DNA of 64,000 nucleotides, taken from the NCBI RefSeq assembly GCF_024753215.1, contig NZ_JANUGV010000004.1:124001-188000 (forward strand), written 5' to 3'. Origin of the DNA: Massilia solisilvae. GTDB lineage: Bacteria; Pseudomonadota; Gammaproteobacteria; Burkholderiales; Burkholderiaceae_D. Below, in pieces: positions 27,184 through 35,496 of the stretch (within the stretch, counting starts at the first letter, position 1; each line of letters opens with the position of its first letter). The position numbers and the translations under genes are program-made. The notes beneath the pieces were generated by a model. It was given only the letters and a program-made list of their open reading frames with translations. It was not told the DNA's origin and made no database searches.

Positions 27184-29496
27184 TCAGCTCCTATCGGGGT
27201 TGGTTCGCGCTGCACCGAACGCTAGCAGGGGGCAGATGAAAAGCAGCAGGTGCGAGCCGCCTGCCGACAGGAAGCTCATCGGCTGCCCCATCACCGGGAA
27301 GATCGCGAGGTTGGTGCCCCACGAGAGTAAAAAATGGCCGAACAGGAAGGCGGCGCCGCCGCACAGTGCAAAGCAGCGAAAGCGCGCGAACCACGCCTGC
27401 CGGAAGTCGCGCGCGACCGCCGCGGCGAGCCAGGCGCAGACCGCCTCGCGCAGCAGCGCCGTGAGCAGCAGCGCCTGCAGCAGCCACAACGCCAGCGCGG
27501 CGAGCAGGCCGTGGCGGTTCAAAAAAAAGGACGGCGCAAAATCGTCCTGGACTGCGGGCACCCGCATCACCGCGCCCGCGCCCTGACCCAGGGTGGCCAG
27601 GCCCAGCAGGTGGTCGGCGCCAAGCCAGCCGCCATCGGCAATGGCTTGCGCGCCCAGCAGCAGCTGGCGTCCGGTATGGGGATGGGCCACGGGATCGAGC
27701 CAGACCTGGAAGCGGTCGGCATAAAAGCCGAGGCGGTCGGCTTCGGCGGCGCCGGCGGTGCGCAGCGCGCCCACGCCGAGCACCGCTGCACAGGCCACGC
27801 CTGCAAGCGCGATGCCGACGGCGCGCTGGCGCGCCGCAAACGCCCAGGCGAGCGCCGTCGCGTTGGCCCAGGCCAGCAGCAGGACCAGTGGCGAGTAGTC
27901 GTCGACCTGCACGAGGGCGACCGCCAGCAATGCGACGAACAGCGCCGCTGGCGTGAGCAGGCGCAGGCAGCGCAGCAGCGCACCGGCGGACGCGCCGTCG
28001 CGGTCGAAGGCCAGCGCAAGGCAATAGGCCGCCAGCGCGGCCAGCGCGAGCTTGGCGAACTCCACCGGCTGGATATCGAAGACGCCTGTCTCGCTACCCA
28101 CGGCCACCTGCAGCGCGAGGGCCAGCAGCGCAAGCGCGGCGGCGCCCAACAGCACTGCTTCGAAGCGTTGGCGCGGCACGATGCGGCCCCACGGCGCGAT
28201 GGCAATCCGGAAGCCAGCGCCCAGCCCAAGCGCGGCCAGCGCGGCGGTCTTCTGGAAGTGGCGCAGCCACGAGGATTCCATCGCACCGAGCCCGAGCTCG
28301 AGCTGGGACAGCAGCCCGATTGCCAGCAGCAGCACGCCGGCGGCGGCTACCGCGTTGAAACGGCGTGGCGCGAGCAGCGCGTACCAGAGCGCGGACCAGG
28401 CCAGCAATAGCGAGATGCCAACGCCTGGCGCCGCGCCGAGCCGCTGCGCTGCCAGGGCCGCGAGCCCGGTGCAGGCGATGGCGGGGCCGGCGGCGCCAAG
28501 CGCGAATGCCTCCAGGCGCCGGCCAGGCAGGGGCTTGGATGCGTGTAGCAGTCCGGCCGCAACGGACAGCAGCAATATCAGCGCCGCTGCGGCGGCAAGC
28601 GACCAGCGCTCGGGTAGGTGCACCATCCACGGGTCGCGCCGCTGCCAGGTCCAGCGCACGTTGGGCGGCAGGCGCACCTCGGCTTGGGCAAACAGCGCAA
28701 CGTGGCTCGTCGGCCGCAGTGACAGCACGTCCGCCGTGGCCAGGATGGCAAAGTGTGTGCGACCGGCGGTGATGGCCGTCGCGTCCTTGAGCGGGGCTTC
28801 GAGCCGGGCAAGGTCCTGCGGACCGTCCGGCGTGACGATGGCCAGCGCGGCAGCGACGTTGGTCGCGAGCAGCGGGCCGTCGCGGCCGATGCGGATCGAC
28901 GCGCTTGCGGGCTGTGTTCCGGCGACCCCGATCTTCGGGCCGCAGTACAGGTTCCCCCCCAGCTGGAGTGGCTGCGGGATCAGCGCGAACGCGGGCGCGT
29001 GGCGGTTCCAGGCCGCGACCAGGCGTTGCGAATGGCGGGCGTCCGGGCAGCCCGGCTGCGGCACGCCGTCGCGGCTGACCGTGCCGCCGTCGTAGCGCCA
29101 TCGATGTGCGCCGTCGCCGAGCGTGATTGCGCGTGCGTCCGCGCGGTCGATGGTGAAGCGTTGCATGCCCAACTGGAAGCGCTGGCCCGGCGCAAGGACG
29201 ATCGCGCCGCTGCGGCTGTCGGTGCCGTCGCGGCGCAGCGTGAACGGGCGCGCGCCGGTGGCGTCGCGCACCCACCAGTCGCCATGGACATCACGGCGCA
29301 GGCCAAGCTGGGCGGCGTCGGCAGACGGCGCTGCAAGCTCCTGGCGGCCGAGCGTGACCGACTCACCCGGCCGCAGGCTGATGTCCACCCGCGATGGCAA
29401 CCAGTAAGCGGGCGCACGCAGCACGCAGGCCAGCTGCACCAGGCACAGCAGGGCCAGCGAGACCGCACACACGCCGATGGGTCCGATGCGCTTCAT
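27184..29496 (-). CDS. SEDS-family peptidoglycan polymerase (RodA/FtsW-like) with FHA-like N-terminal ectodomain
   Basis: A 770-residue membrane protein. One helix at about 6-24 is followed by ~270 extracytoplasmic residues, in which 35-110 (SVTLGRQEL, GDWWVRDATGARPF, LAPGQRFQLG) has FHA-like character. Then come about ten helices of a SEDS glycosyltransferase. Diagnostic SEDS elements: FQVWLDPVAHPHTG with LLLGAQAIADGGWLG (compare FtsW LDPWADP..QSLIAIGSGG), VQDDFAPSFFLNRHG where FtsW has the catalytic-loop TDFIF, and PVMGQPMSFLSAGGSHLLLF. Normal RodA/FtsW is ~370-420 residues, so the front end is an addition. ATG 29496 overlaps the kinase stop (ATGA). It is probably the partner of the transpeptidase at 9480. 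Confidence 0.85.
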   Translation of the reverse strand: MKRIGPIGVCAVSLALLCLVQLACVLRAPAYWLPSRVDISLRPGESVTLGRQELAAPSADAAQLGLRRDVHGDWWVRDATGARPFTLRRDGTDSRSGAIVLAPGQRFQLGMQRFTIDRADARAITLGDGAHRWRYDGGTVSRDGVPQPGCPDARHSQRLVAAWNRHAPAFALIPQPLQLGGNLYCGPKIGVAGTQPASASIRIGRDGPLLATNVAAALAIVTPDGPQDLARLEAPLKDATAITAGRTHFAILATADVLSLRPTSHVALFAQAEVRLPPNVRWTWQRRDPWMVHLPERWSLAAAAALILLLSVAAGLLHASKPLPGRRLEAFALGAAGPAIACTGLAALAAQRLGAAPGVGISLLLAWSALWYALLAPRRFNAVAAAGVLLLAIGLLSQLELGLGAMESSWLRHFQKTAALAALGLGAGFRIAIAPWGRIVPRQRFEAVLLGAAALALLALALQVAVGSETGVFDIQPVEFAKLALAALAAYCLALAFDRDGASAGALLRCLRLLTPAALFVALLAVALVQVDDYSPLVLLLAWANATALAWAFAARQRAVGIALAGVACAAVLGVGALRTAGAAEADRLGFYADRFQVWLDPVAHPHTGRQLLLGAQAIADGGWLGADHLLGLATLGQGAGAVMRVPAVQDDFAPSFFLNRHGLLAALALWLLQALLLTALLREAVCAWLAAAVARDFRQAWFARFRCFALCGGAAFLFGHFLLSWGTNLAIFPVMGQPMSFLSAGGSHLLLFICPLLAFGAARTNPDRS

Positions 29497-30455
29497 GCCG
29501 CGCGCCTCCAGCGCCGCGGGCTGCGCGCGCGTACGTCTTGCACGGCGCGACTGATGTCGAGGGCGTGGCGCGGACGCTGTTCGCGTTGCGGCGCAAGCAG
29601 GCGCCGCAACAGTGCCAGCGCCGCCTGGGCAGCGCCGGGCGTGTCGTCGTCCACGGCTTCGGCGAAGCGCGCGGCTTCGTCGCGGGTCAGCGTCGGTGGC
29701 AGCTTGCCGACGGCCGAGCACAGCGAACGTGGCCCATGCGCGCTGCCGTGCAAGCGGAATGCTTCGGCACAAGCGCTGCAGAAGGAAAGCGCTTCGCCGC
29801 CGGTGACGAGGTAGTGGAACAGCGCGCCCAGCGCAAAGTAATCGGTGCGGCAGTCAGTGTCGTAGCGGCCTTGCGCGTCAGGGAAAAACTGCTCCGGGGC
29901 CTGCCACCGGGGCGTGCCGGAATACGCGTGGGCAGCGACGGAGGCACGCTGGCTGGTGCCGAAGTCTGTCAGCTTCAGGTTGCCGGCGGCGTCGAGCAGC
30001 AGGTTCGCCGGCTTCAGGTCCAGGTAGCGCCAGCCGTGCTGGTGGACGGTGGCAAGCGCATGGTTCACTTGCGCGATCCAGTCGAGGATGCAGGAAAAGG
30101 GCAGGGGAGCGGCGCGCGCGAGGTGCTGCGCCAGGTCGCACTGCATCAGTTCCAGCGCGAATGCGGGCAGGTCGTCGTGGCTGCCGCTGTCGAGCATGCG
30201 CACGATATGACGCTGGTCCCACGGCCTGAGCGAGGCGAGGAATGCGATCTCGGCGTGCGCGCTGCGGATCCAGCAGTCGCGCTGGCCGCGCCCGGCGCCG
30301 TCCATGCGCGCGCGGTTGACCAGCTTCAGGGCGACGTCGCCAACATGTCCGGGGCCTTGCGCGCGCCACAGCAGCCCGTAGGCGGAGCCGGCCAGCGGCG
30401 CGCACAGGCGGTAAGCCCCGGCGCGCAGGGTGATGATGGTTCCTGGTTCGTACAT
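29493..30455 (-). CDS. Ser/Thr protein kinase of the SEDS operon
   Basis: A 320-residue soluble Hanks-type kinase, first gene of a four-gene minus-strand operon. Visible elements: VALKLV (ATP lysine), a helix-C glutamate region (IRSAHAEIAFLASL), YLDLKPANLLL catalytic loop, TDFGTS (DFG) and PRWQAPEQ (APE-like). The HRD of the catalytic loop is YLD: the Asp and Lys are kept but His-Arg are Tyr-Leu, so activity is likely but regulation by activation-loop phosphorylation may differ. The glycine loop (LAGSAYGLLW) is degenerate. There is no transmembrane segment, unlike PknA/PknB. A good ribosome binding site is not obvious before ATG 30455. Confidence 0.85.
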   Translation of the reverse strand: MYEPGTIITLRAGAYRLCAPLAGSAYGLLWRAQGPGHVGDVALKLVNRARMDGAGRGQRDCWIRSAHAEIAFLASLRPWDQRHIVRMLDSGSHDDLPAFALELMQCDLAQHLARAAPLPFSCILDWIAQVNHALATVHQHGWRYLDLKPANLLLDAAGNLKLTDFGTSQRASVAAHAYSGTPRWQAPEQFFPDAQGRYDTDCRTDYFALGALFHYLVTGGEALSFCSACAEAFRLHGSAHGPRSLCSAVGKLPPTLTRDEAARFAEAVDDDTPGAAQAALALLRRLLAPQREQRPRHALDISRAVQDVRARSPRRWRRAA

Positions 30456-30495
30456 GCTTGCCGCTAGCGGAGGGCAGGGGAAAGCCTGCGCTAGC

Positions 30496-30520
30496 GGTGG
30501 GCAGCTGCGCTGCCCACGCG
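30496..30520. repeat. REP-like hairpin, variant without GTAGG head
   Basis: GGTGGGCAGC and GCTGCCCACGCG arms around a TGC loop. The GTGGGC...GCCCACGCG core is shared with the GTAGGGTGGGC elements elsewhere, but the usual GTAGG head is replaced by TAGCG. It lies 36 bases upstream of the terminator at 30533. Confidence 0.5.
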
Positions 30521-30532
30521 TTCGATCAGCCG

Positions 30533-30557
30533 AAAAAAAACCGCGCAGGTCGCGCGG
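30533..30557 (-). terminator. Rho-independent terminator of the glycine-zipper gene
   Basis: On the minus strand a CCGCGC stem, GACCT loop, GCGCGG stem and eight Ts follow the stop of the gene at 30575-31033. Confidence 0.8.
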
Positions 30558-30574
30558 CTTCGTTCATGTTCTGC

Positions 30575-31033
30575 TTACCAGCCGTGGTGCCGGCCATGGC
30601 CGTGGTGGTAGTAGCCGCGGCCACCTTCGATGACGACCGCCGGCTGCTGATAGTACACCGGACGCGGCGCCTCGTAGTACACCGGGCGCGGCGCTTCGTA
30701 GTACACCGGGGCCGGCTCGACGTACACCGGGCGCTCTTCCACATACACCGGCCGCGATTCCACGTACGCCGGCGCCGGCTGGTAGTAGCTGACCGAGCCG
30801 TAGGCGCGATTGTCGCGGTAGTAGCGGTCGTCACGGGTCGGCAGCGAGCTGCCCACCGCCGCGCCGAGCACGCCGCCGACGATCGCGCCGTCGCGCCCGC
30901 CGGCACCGTGGCCAATGGCCGCCCCCAGCGCCGCACCCACCACCGTATTCACTCCGCGATCGTCAGCCATCGCCGTGGTGGACACGGCGGCCGCGGCCAG
31001 GAGCACCGCACCAAAGCATTTCTTGTTCAACAT
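30575..31033 (-). CDS. Exported glycine-zipper protein with Tyr/Pro repeats
   Basis: A 152-residue exported protein. The signal peptide ends STTAMA (about residue 24). A glycine-zipper segment follows (VVGAALGAAIGHGAGGRDG, IVGGVLGAAVGS). From about residue 85 are repeats of the form RPVYVEERPVYVEPAPVYYE, and then a His/Gly tail. This is the common 'glycine zipper 2TM plus Tyr-Pro repeat' envelope protein of Oxalobacteraceae, of unknown function. I chose ATG 31033 (MLNKK) because AGAGGAA lies seven bases upstream; ATG 31039 is in frame but too close to it. Confidence 0.82.
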   Translation of the reverse strand: MLNKKCFGAVLLAAAAVSTTAMADDRGVNTVVGAALGAAIGHGAGGRDGAIVGGVLGAAVGSSLPTRDDRYYRDNRAYGSVSYYQPAPAYVESRPVYVEERPVYVEPAPVYYEAPRPVYYEAPRPVYYQQPAVVIEGGRGYYHHGHGRHHGW

Positions 31034-31241
31034 GGCCATTTCCTCTTGCCCTACGGAGGATCAGGATGATCGCAGTTACGCCGGGGCATGGAGAGACTAT
31101 AGCGCGCCGCTTTGGCGACGCCATCTGTTCATACACAATCTTACAAATGCGCAGCTGATTGCAACATGCTCGCCGTTCCCCCTTGCACTTTCGGGCGCAG
31201 CCCCCCATCTGGCACACGTCCGCTTTGCACACAGAAATTCC

Positions 31242-32372
31242 ATGCGCCGTTCGCCGTTTCCGTTTTTTGCATTACTTGTACTGTTGCACGTTTATATCGG
31301 TGCGCGCCTGCTGCCCGCGATCGAGCCGGGGCTCATCGGTGGTGCAGTCGGCGTGCTGCTGCTGGCCGCCTCCAGCGTGCTGGTGCCGGTGGGCCTGGGC
31401 GCGCCGCGCCTGAAGCGCCGGCGCTGGTCTGAGCCGCTGACCTGGGCGGCGCTCATTGCCATGGGCTATTTCTCGTCGCTGCTGGTGCTCACGCTGCTGC
31501 GCGATGTGGTGCTGGCGGTGCTCGGCCTCGCCGGGCGGCTGACACCGCTGGTCGTGCACGACAGCGCGGTGGCGGTGCCCTTGACCGCGCTCGCGGTGAC
31601 GCTGGTCGGCTTCGTCAACGCGCGCCGCGTTGCGCACGTGGTCCGGGTGGATGTGCCGATCGCTGGCCTGCCGCCGTCGCTGCACGGCTACTCGATCGTG
31701 CAGATTTCCGACATCCACGTTGGCCCCACCATCAAGCGGCCGTATCTGAACGCCATCGTCAACCGCGTCAACGCGCTCAAGGCCGACGCGATCGCGATCA
31801 CCGGCGACCTGGTGGACGGCAGCGTGCGCCGCCTGGCGCTGCACACCGAGCCGCTCAAGCGCCTGTCCGCGCGCGACGGCGCGTTCTTCGTGACCGGCAA
31901 CCACGAGTACTATTCGGGCGCCGAGGAATGGATCGTGGAGATGCGCCGGCTCGGCCTGACGGTTCTCATCAACGAACACGTCGTGCGCGAGCGCGACGGC
32001 GCCGGGGTGATGATCGCGGGCGTGGCGGACTTCACCGCCCACCATTTCAATCCGGCCCACAAGAGCGATCCGCTGGCTGCGGCGGCCGGCGCGCCGGAGC
32101 ACGTGCAGGTGCGCATCCTGCTCGCCCACCAGCCGCGCAGCGCCGAGGCGGCGGCCGGCGCTGGCTATCACCTGCAGCTGTCCGGCCACACGCACGGTGG
32201 CCAATTCTTCCCGTGGAACCTGTTCGTGCCGCTGCAGCAGCCGTTTGTGGCGGGCCTGAACCGGGTGCGCGACATGTGGGTGTACACCAGCCGCGGGACC
32301 GGATACTGGGGACCGCCGAAACGTTTCGGCGCACCGTCCGAAATCACCCTGGTGCGGCTGGTCGCGGCTTGA
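31242..32372 (+). CDS. Membrane-anchored metallophosphoesterase (YaeI/YkuE type)
   Basis: A 376-residue protein with four N-terminal membrane helices (about 5-110), then a calcineurin-like phosphoesterase domain. All metal motifs are visible: SDIHVGPTIK, GDLVDG, GNHEYY, LLAHQP and SGHTHGGQ. Relatives hydrolyse phosphodiesters such as UDP-diacylglucosamine or lipid heads; the actual substrate is not known. I chose ATG 31242 (MRRSPFPFF) because it begins the first hydrophobic segment; extension upstream gives unlikely sequence. Confidence 0.88.
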   Translation: MRRSPFPFFALLVLLHVYIGARLLPAIEPGLIGGAVGVLLLAASSVLVPVGLGAPRLKRRRWSEPLTWAALIAMGYFSSLLVLTLLRDVVLAVLGLAGRLTPLVVHDSAVAVPLTALAVTLVGFVNARRVAHVVRVDVPIAGLPPSLHGYSIVQISDIHVGPTIKRPYLNAIVNRVNALKADAIAITGDLVDGSVRRLALHTEPLKRLSARDGAFFVTGNHEYYSGAEEWIVEMRRLGLTVLINEHVVRERDGAGVMIAGVADFTAHHFNPAHKSDPLAAAAGAPEHVQVRILLAHQPRSAEAAAGAGYHLQLSGHTHGGQFFPWNLFVPLQQPFVAGLNRVRDMWVYTSRGTGYWGPPKRFGAPSEITLVRLVAA

Positions 32373-32449
32373 AAATCTGTACATACAGCAAAGTTGTCAA
32401 AGATGCGTTATCGTGAGCGCTTTGCAACTTTCTGAAGGACAGACTCGCA

Positions 32450-33901
32450 ATGAACCGCCGCCCCTGCCGTCTCCCCGCCCTGACCATCCTGGCCGCCTCG
32501 CTGCTGGCCGGCGCCGCGCATGCCGCCACGCCGGGCAACGATCCGGCCGCGCTCGCCAAGATCCGCGACACGGTGATGCAGAGCAACTACGCCTACGAGC
32601 GCCTGGCCGACCTGACCGACCTGATCGGCCCGCGCCTGTCCGGCTCGACGGGCGCGGCGGCGGCGGTGCAGCAGGTGGCGGATGAGCTGAAGAAACTTGG
32701 CGCCAAGGTGACGCTGCAGCCGGTCAAGGTTCCGCACTGGGTGCGCGGCGAGGAGAAGGGCGAGCTGGTCGGCTACAGCGGCCGGCCCGACGGCGTCAGC
32801 CAGCGCATCGTGCTGACCGCGCTGGGCGGCTCCGGCGCAACGCCGGCGGGCGGCATCACCGCTCCGGTGCTGGTGGTGCACAATTTCGACGAGCTCAAGG
32901 CATACAAGCCGGCCGACGTGAAGGGCAAGATCGTGCTGTTCGACGTGCCGTTCGACCAGCTGATGGCCGACCGCGGCCTGGCCGGCAACGCCTACGGCCA
33001 GGCGGTGGCCTACCGTGGCGCCGGCCCTCGCATGGCGGCGCAGATGGGCGCGGCGGCGGCGCTGGTACGTGCCGTTGGCGGCGCGGCCTACCGTATCCCG
33101 CACACCGGCGCGACCCAGCTGCCGGCCGATGTCAAACTGCCGGCCGCCGCCGTGTCGATCGAAGACTCGATGCTGATGGACCGCCTGTCCAGGCGCGGCC
33201 CGGTCACCATGCACCTGACCCTGACCCCGCAAACGCTGCCGGACGCCGACAGCTACAACGTGATCGCCGACTGGGCCGGCAGCGAAAAGCCGGACGAGAT
33301 CGTGATCGTGTCCGGCCACCTCGATTCGTGGGACCTGGGCACCGGCGCCAATGACGACGCCTCGGGCGTGACCAGCGCGATGCAGGTGATCCACACGCTC
33401 AAGCAACTCGACTTCCGTCCCAAGCGCACGATCCGCGTGATTGCCTGGATGAACGAGGAAAACGGCCAGCGCGGCGCCAGCGCCTACAACGAATCGGTCA
33501 AGGCCACCGCCGAGAAGCACATCGCCGCCTACGAGGATGACGGCGGCTCGGGCCGCCCGTTCGGCGTCAAGGCCAGTGTGCCGCTGGCCAATGTGAAGAT
33601 GTTCGCACCGCTGCAGCAGGCCCTGCTGCCGCTGGGCGCCGGCGTGTTCCATCGTGAGGACGTGATCGGTTCCGGCGACCTCTTTGGCCTGGAGCGCATG
33701 GGCGTGCCGACGTTCGAACCGGTGATCGACTCGTCGGACTACTTCAACTACCACCACACCCCGGCTGACACCTTCGACAAGGTGAACCCGGACAACCTGC
33801 GCCGCCACGCGGCCGTGATGGCGACCACCGCCTGGTTCATCGCCAACGCCGACGCGCCGATCGGCCGCGCCGCTGTACCGGCCGAGACCGGCCGCCACTG
33901 A
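32450..33901 (+). CDS. Secreted M28-family aminopeptidase (PA domain containing)
   Basis: A 483-residue exported zinc peptidase. The signal peptide ends GAAHA (residue 25). A protease-associated-type insert lies at about 110-240. The M28 catalytic core carries the ligands: GHLDSWD (His, Asp), GANDDASG (bridging Asp), MNEEN (Glu pair), EDDGGSG and YHHTPADT (last His). It should release N-terminal residues from peptides in the periplasm or medium. ATG 32450 follows a purine-rich GAAGGACAG. It is separated by 77 bases from the phosphoesterase and seems monocistronic. Confidence 0.9.
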   Translation: MNRRPCRLPALTILAASLLAGAAHAATPGNDPAALAKIRDTVMQSNYAYERLADLTDLIGPRLSGSTGAAAAVQQVADELKKLGAKVTLQPVKVPHWVRGEEKGELVGYSGRPDGVSQRIVLTALGGSGATPAGGITAPVLVVHNFDELKAYKPADVKGKIVLFDVPFDQLMADRGLAGNAYGQAVAYRGAGPRMAAQMGAAAALVRAVGGAAYRIPHTGATQLPADVKLPAAAVSIEDSMLMDRLSRRGPVTMHLTLTPQTLPDADSYNVIADWAGSEKPDEIVIVSGHLDSWDLGTGANDDASGVTSAMQVIHTLKQLDFRPKRTIRVIAWMNEENGQRGASAYNESVKATAEKHIAAYEDDGGSGRPFGVKASVPLANVKMFAPLQQALLPLGAGVFHREDVIGSGDLFGLERMGVPTFEPVIDSSDYFNYHHTPADTFDKVNPDNLRRHAAVMATTAWFIANADAPIGRAAVPAETGRH

Positions 33902-34005
33902 TCCGCAGCCACCGATCGTCGGCCGCCTGGTTCCCGCGCCCCAGCCGCGCGGGAACCAAGGCCCGTGCATGGACTCTCTCAGGGCATCACCGCTCAACGG
34001 AGGAC

Positions 34006-34746
34006 ATGATGAAACAGAAACTGGCTGGACAACGCATTGCCGTGCTGGCCGCGGACGGCGTCGAGCAGGCTGAACTGACGGTGCCGCTGGCCGCGCTCCG
34101 CGCCGCCGGTGCCGAGGTCGAGATCATCTCGCTGCACGATGGCAGCATCCGCGGGGTGAACATGGACGCACCGGGCGACAGCTTCGAGGTGGACCGCACG
34201 GTGCACGAAGCGCGGGCGCGCGACTACGACGGCCTGTTCATTCCCGGCGGCTTCATCAATCCCGACTTCCTGCGCCAGTCTTCGGCCGCGCGCGATTTCG
34301 TGCGCGATTTCGACCACCAGCAAAAGCCGATCGCCACGCTGTGCCATGGTCCGTGGCTGCTCGCATCGAGCGGGCTGGCCAGCGGGCGCGCGCTGACATC
34401 GTGGCCGGGTGTGCGCGACGATATGGTCAACGCTGGTGCAACCTGGCTCGACCAGGAAGTGGTGCGCGACGGTAACCTGCTGACCAGCCGCGGCCCGCAG
34501 GACCTGGTGCCGTTTATTCGCGAGATGCTCCAGCTGTATGCCGGCGGGCCACCGAGCAATGGCGCGCTGCGCCGGCGCCATTCCGACCCGCAGCGCGAGG
34601 CGCCATCGTCGTTTGCAATGGCGGCCGCGCACCTGGCGCCGCGCATGTCGGCCGGCACCATGATTGGCCTGGCGCTGATTGGCGCGGGCATGCTCGCGTC
34701 AGGCCGCGGCAACCGGATGGGCGCGCAGCAGGCGGCCTCGCGCTAG
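34006..34746 (+). CDS. DJ-1/PfpI-family protein with C-terminal membrane tail
   Basis: A 246-residue protein. Residues about 9-180 form a class-I glutamine-amidotransferase-like DJ-1/PfpI domain, with GLFIPGGF and the nucleophile elbow ATLCHGPW (Cys). This is the PfpI/YhbO type of deglycase or stress protein. After it comes an unusual basic linker and a hydrophobic stretch at about 214-232 (MIGLALIGAGMLASG) that could anchor it to the membrane, absent from ordinary PfpI (about 170 residues). Two adjacent ATGs (34006, 34009) follow GGAGGA; either may be used. Confidence 0.85.
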   Translation: MMKQKLAGQRIAVLAADGVEQAELTVPLAALRAAGAEVEIISLHDGSIRGVNMDAPGDSFEVDRTVHEARARDYDGLFIPGGFINPDFLRQSSAARDFVRDFDHQQKPIATLCHGPWLLASSGLASGRALTSWPGVRDDMVNAGATWLDQEVVRDGNLLTSRGPQDLVPFIREMLQLYAGGPPSNGALRRRHSDPQREAPSSFAMAAAHLAPRMSAGTMIGLALIGAGMLASGRGNRMGAQQAASR

Positions 34747-34760
34747 GCGCGTTCCGTATC

Positions 34761-34789
34761 GTAGGGTGGGCAGGTTTTCTGCCCACGCG
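34761..34789 (+). repeat. REP-like element, plus orientation
   Basis: Begins GTAGGGTGGGCAG and ends CTGCCCACGCG, a hairpin with a GTAG head, as in REP sequences. It pairs with the oppositely oriented element at 34856, 66 bases on. Confidence 0.75.
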
Positions 34790-34855
34790 TTTAGCGAACG
34801 GCGCCGATCACGGCTGTCAGTGTTAACCGTCGGCGGTCGGTGCAATGCGGTTGGA

Positions 34856-34884
34856 CGCGTGGGCAAGGGACTTGCCCACCCTAC
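34856..34884 (-). repeat. REP-like element, minus orientation
   Basis: Reverse-complement form (CGCGTGGGCAAG ... CTTGCCCACCCTAC) of the element at 34761. The two form a BIME-like inverted pair in the gap between convergent genes. Confidence 0.75.
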
Positions 34885-34895
34885 GGATTTCGCCC

Positions 34896-35267
34896 TTAGC
34901 CGATCTGGATCCGCCGCACGGCCCGCGCATTGCCGCGAAACGGCCGCCCGTACACGGTCTGGATTCCACTGGCAAAGTTCTGCCCCCAGACCAGCTGGAC
35001 CCGCGTTTCGTGCTGCTCGCTGGACCAGTACCAGCCGCGGTCGAACTGTTCGCGCAGGTTCGCAAACAGCAGGGCCAGTTCGCGCCGGGTCGGCAAGCTG
35101 CCGCCTTGCGACGCGGCCCACTCCTGCGCGGCCGGCCAGCTGACGTCGCTCGCGCCGCCCGGCAACAGCACCAGGTGGTGGTCGGGCTCGCCCTGCCGGC
35201 CAAGGATGAGCCCGGCATATAGTTCGCCCTCCTTCAGTCTCTCTTTTACTTCTGCGTGATTGCCCAT
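34896..35267 (-). CDS. DUF1566-domain protein
   Basis: A 123-residue protein made of one DUF1566/Lcl C-terminal-like domain: GLILGRQGEPDHHLVLLPG, WPAAQEWAASQGGSLPTRREL, WYWSSEQHETRVQLVWGQNF. In larger proteins this C-type-lectin-like module is attached to surface domains; as a stand-alone cytosolic protein its role is unknown, and such genes occur in phage and bacterial genomes. No signal peptide. The ATG at 35267 begins MGNHAEVKERL; the ribosome binding site is AAAAGGAC. Confidence 0.8.
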   Translation of the reverse strand: MGNHAEVKERLKEGELYAGLILGRQGEPDHHLVLLPGGASDVSWPAAQEWAASQGGSLPTRRELALLFANLREQFDRGWYWSSEQHETRVQLVWGQNFASGIQTVYGRPFRGNARAVRRIQIG

Positions 35268-35410
35268 CGGGGTGTCCTTTTTCGCGTCATCGGTGGCAGC
35301 TAACTATGACTGCGGATCGCACCGCTTAGTTGCCGGGTCTGCCGCGATCTACCTCATCCAAGTGTTTGATTTCTTAAAGGAAAATGGCCTTACGCATTTG
35401 TTACGCATAA

Positions 35411-35496
35411 AAAATTTTTTGAAGAAAACGTTGAACTTGGGAAGTTTCCACCCCTCAAAGGTACTCATTCACTTGTTGAGGTAAGGAACCTTCCCA
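35411..35496 (+). promoter_or_regulatory. Conserved leader of the beta-helix family, copy 1
   Basis: AT-rich block AAATTTTTT, then AAACGTTGAACTTGG, a GGAAGTTTCC block, a CTCAA...TTGAG potential stem (35454-35458 with 35476-35480) and GTAAGGAA just before the ATG. The same order recurs before the genes at 36876, 38218 and 40259. It may be a promoter-plus-leader with an RNA hairpin next to the ribosome binding site. Confidence 0.6.
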
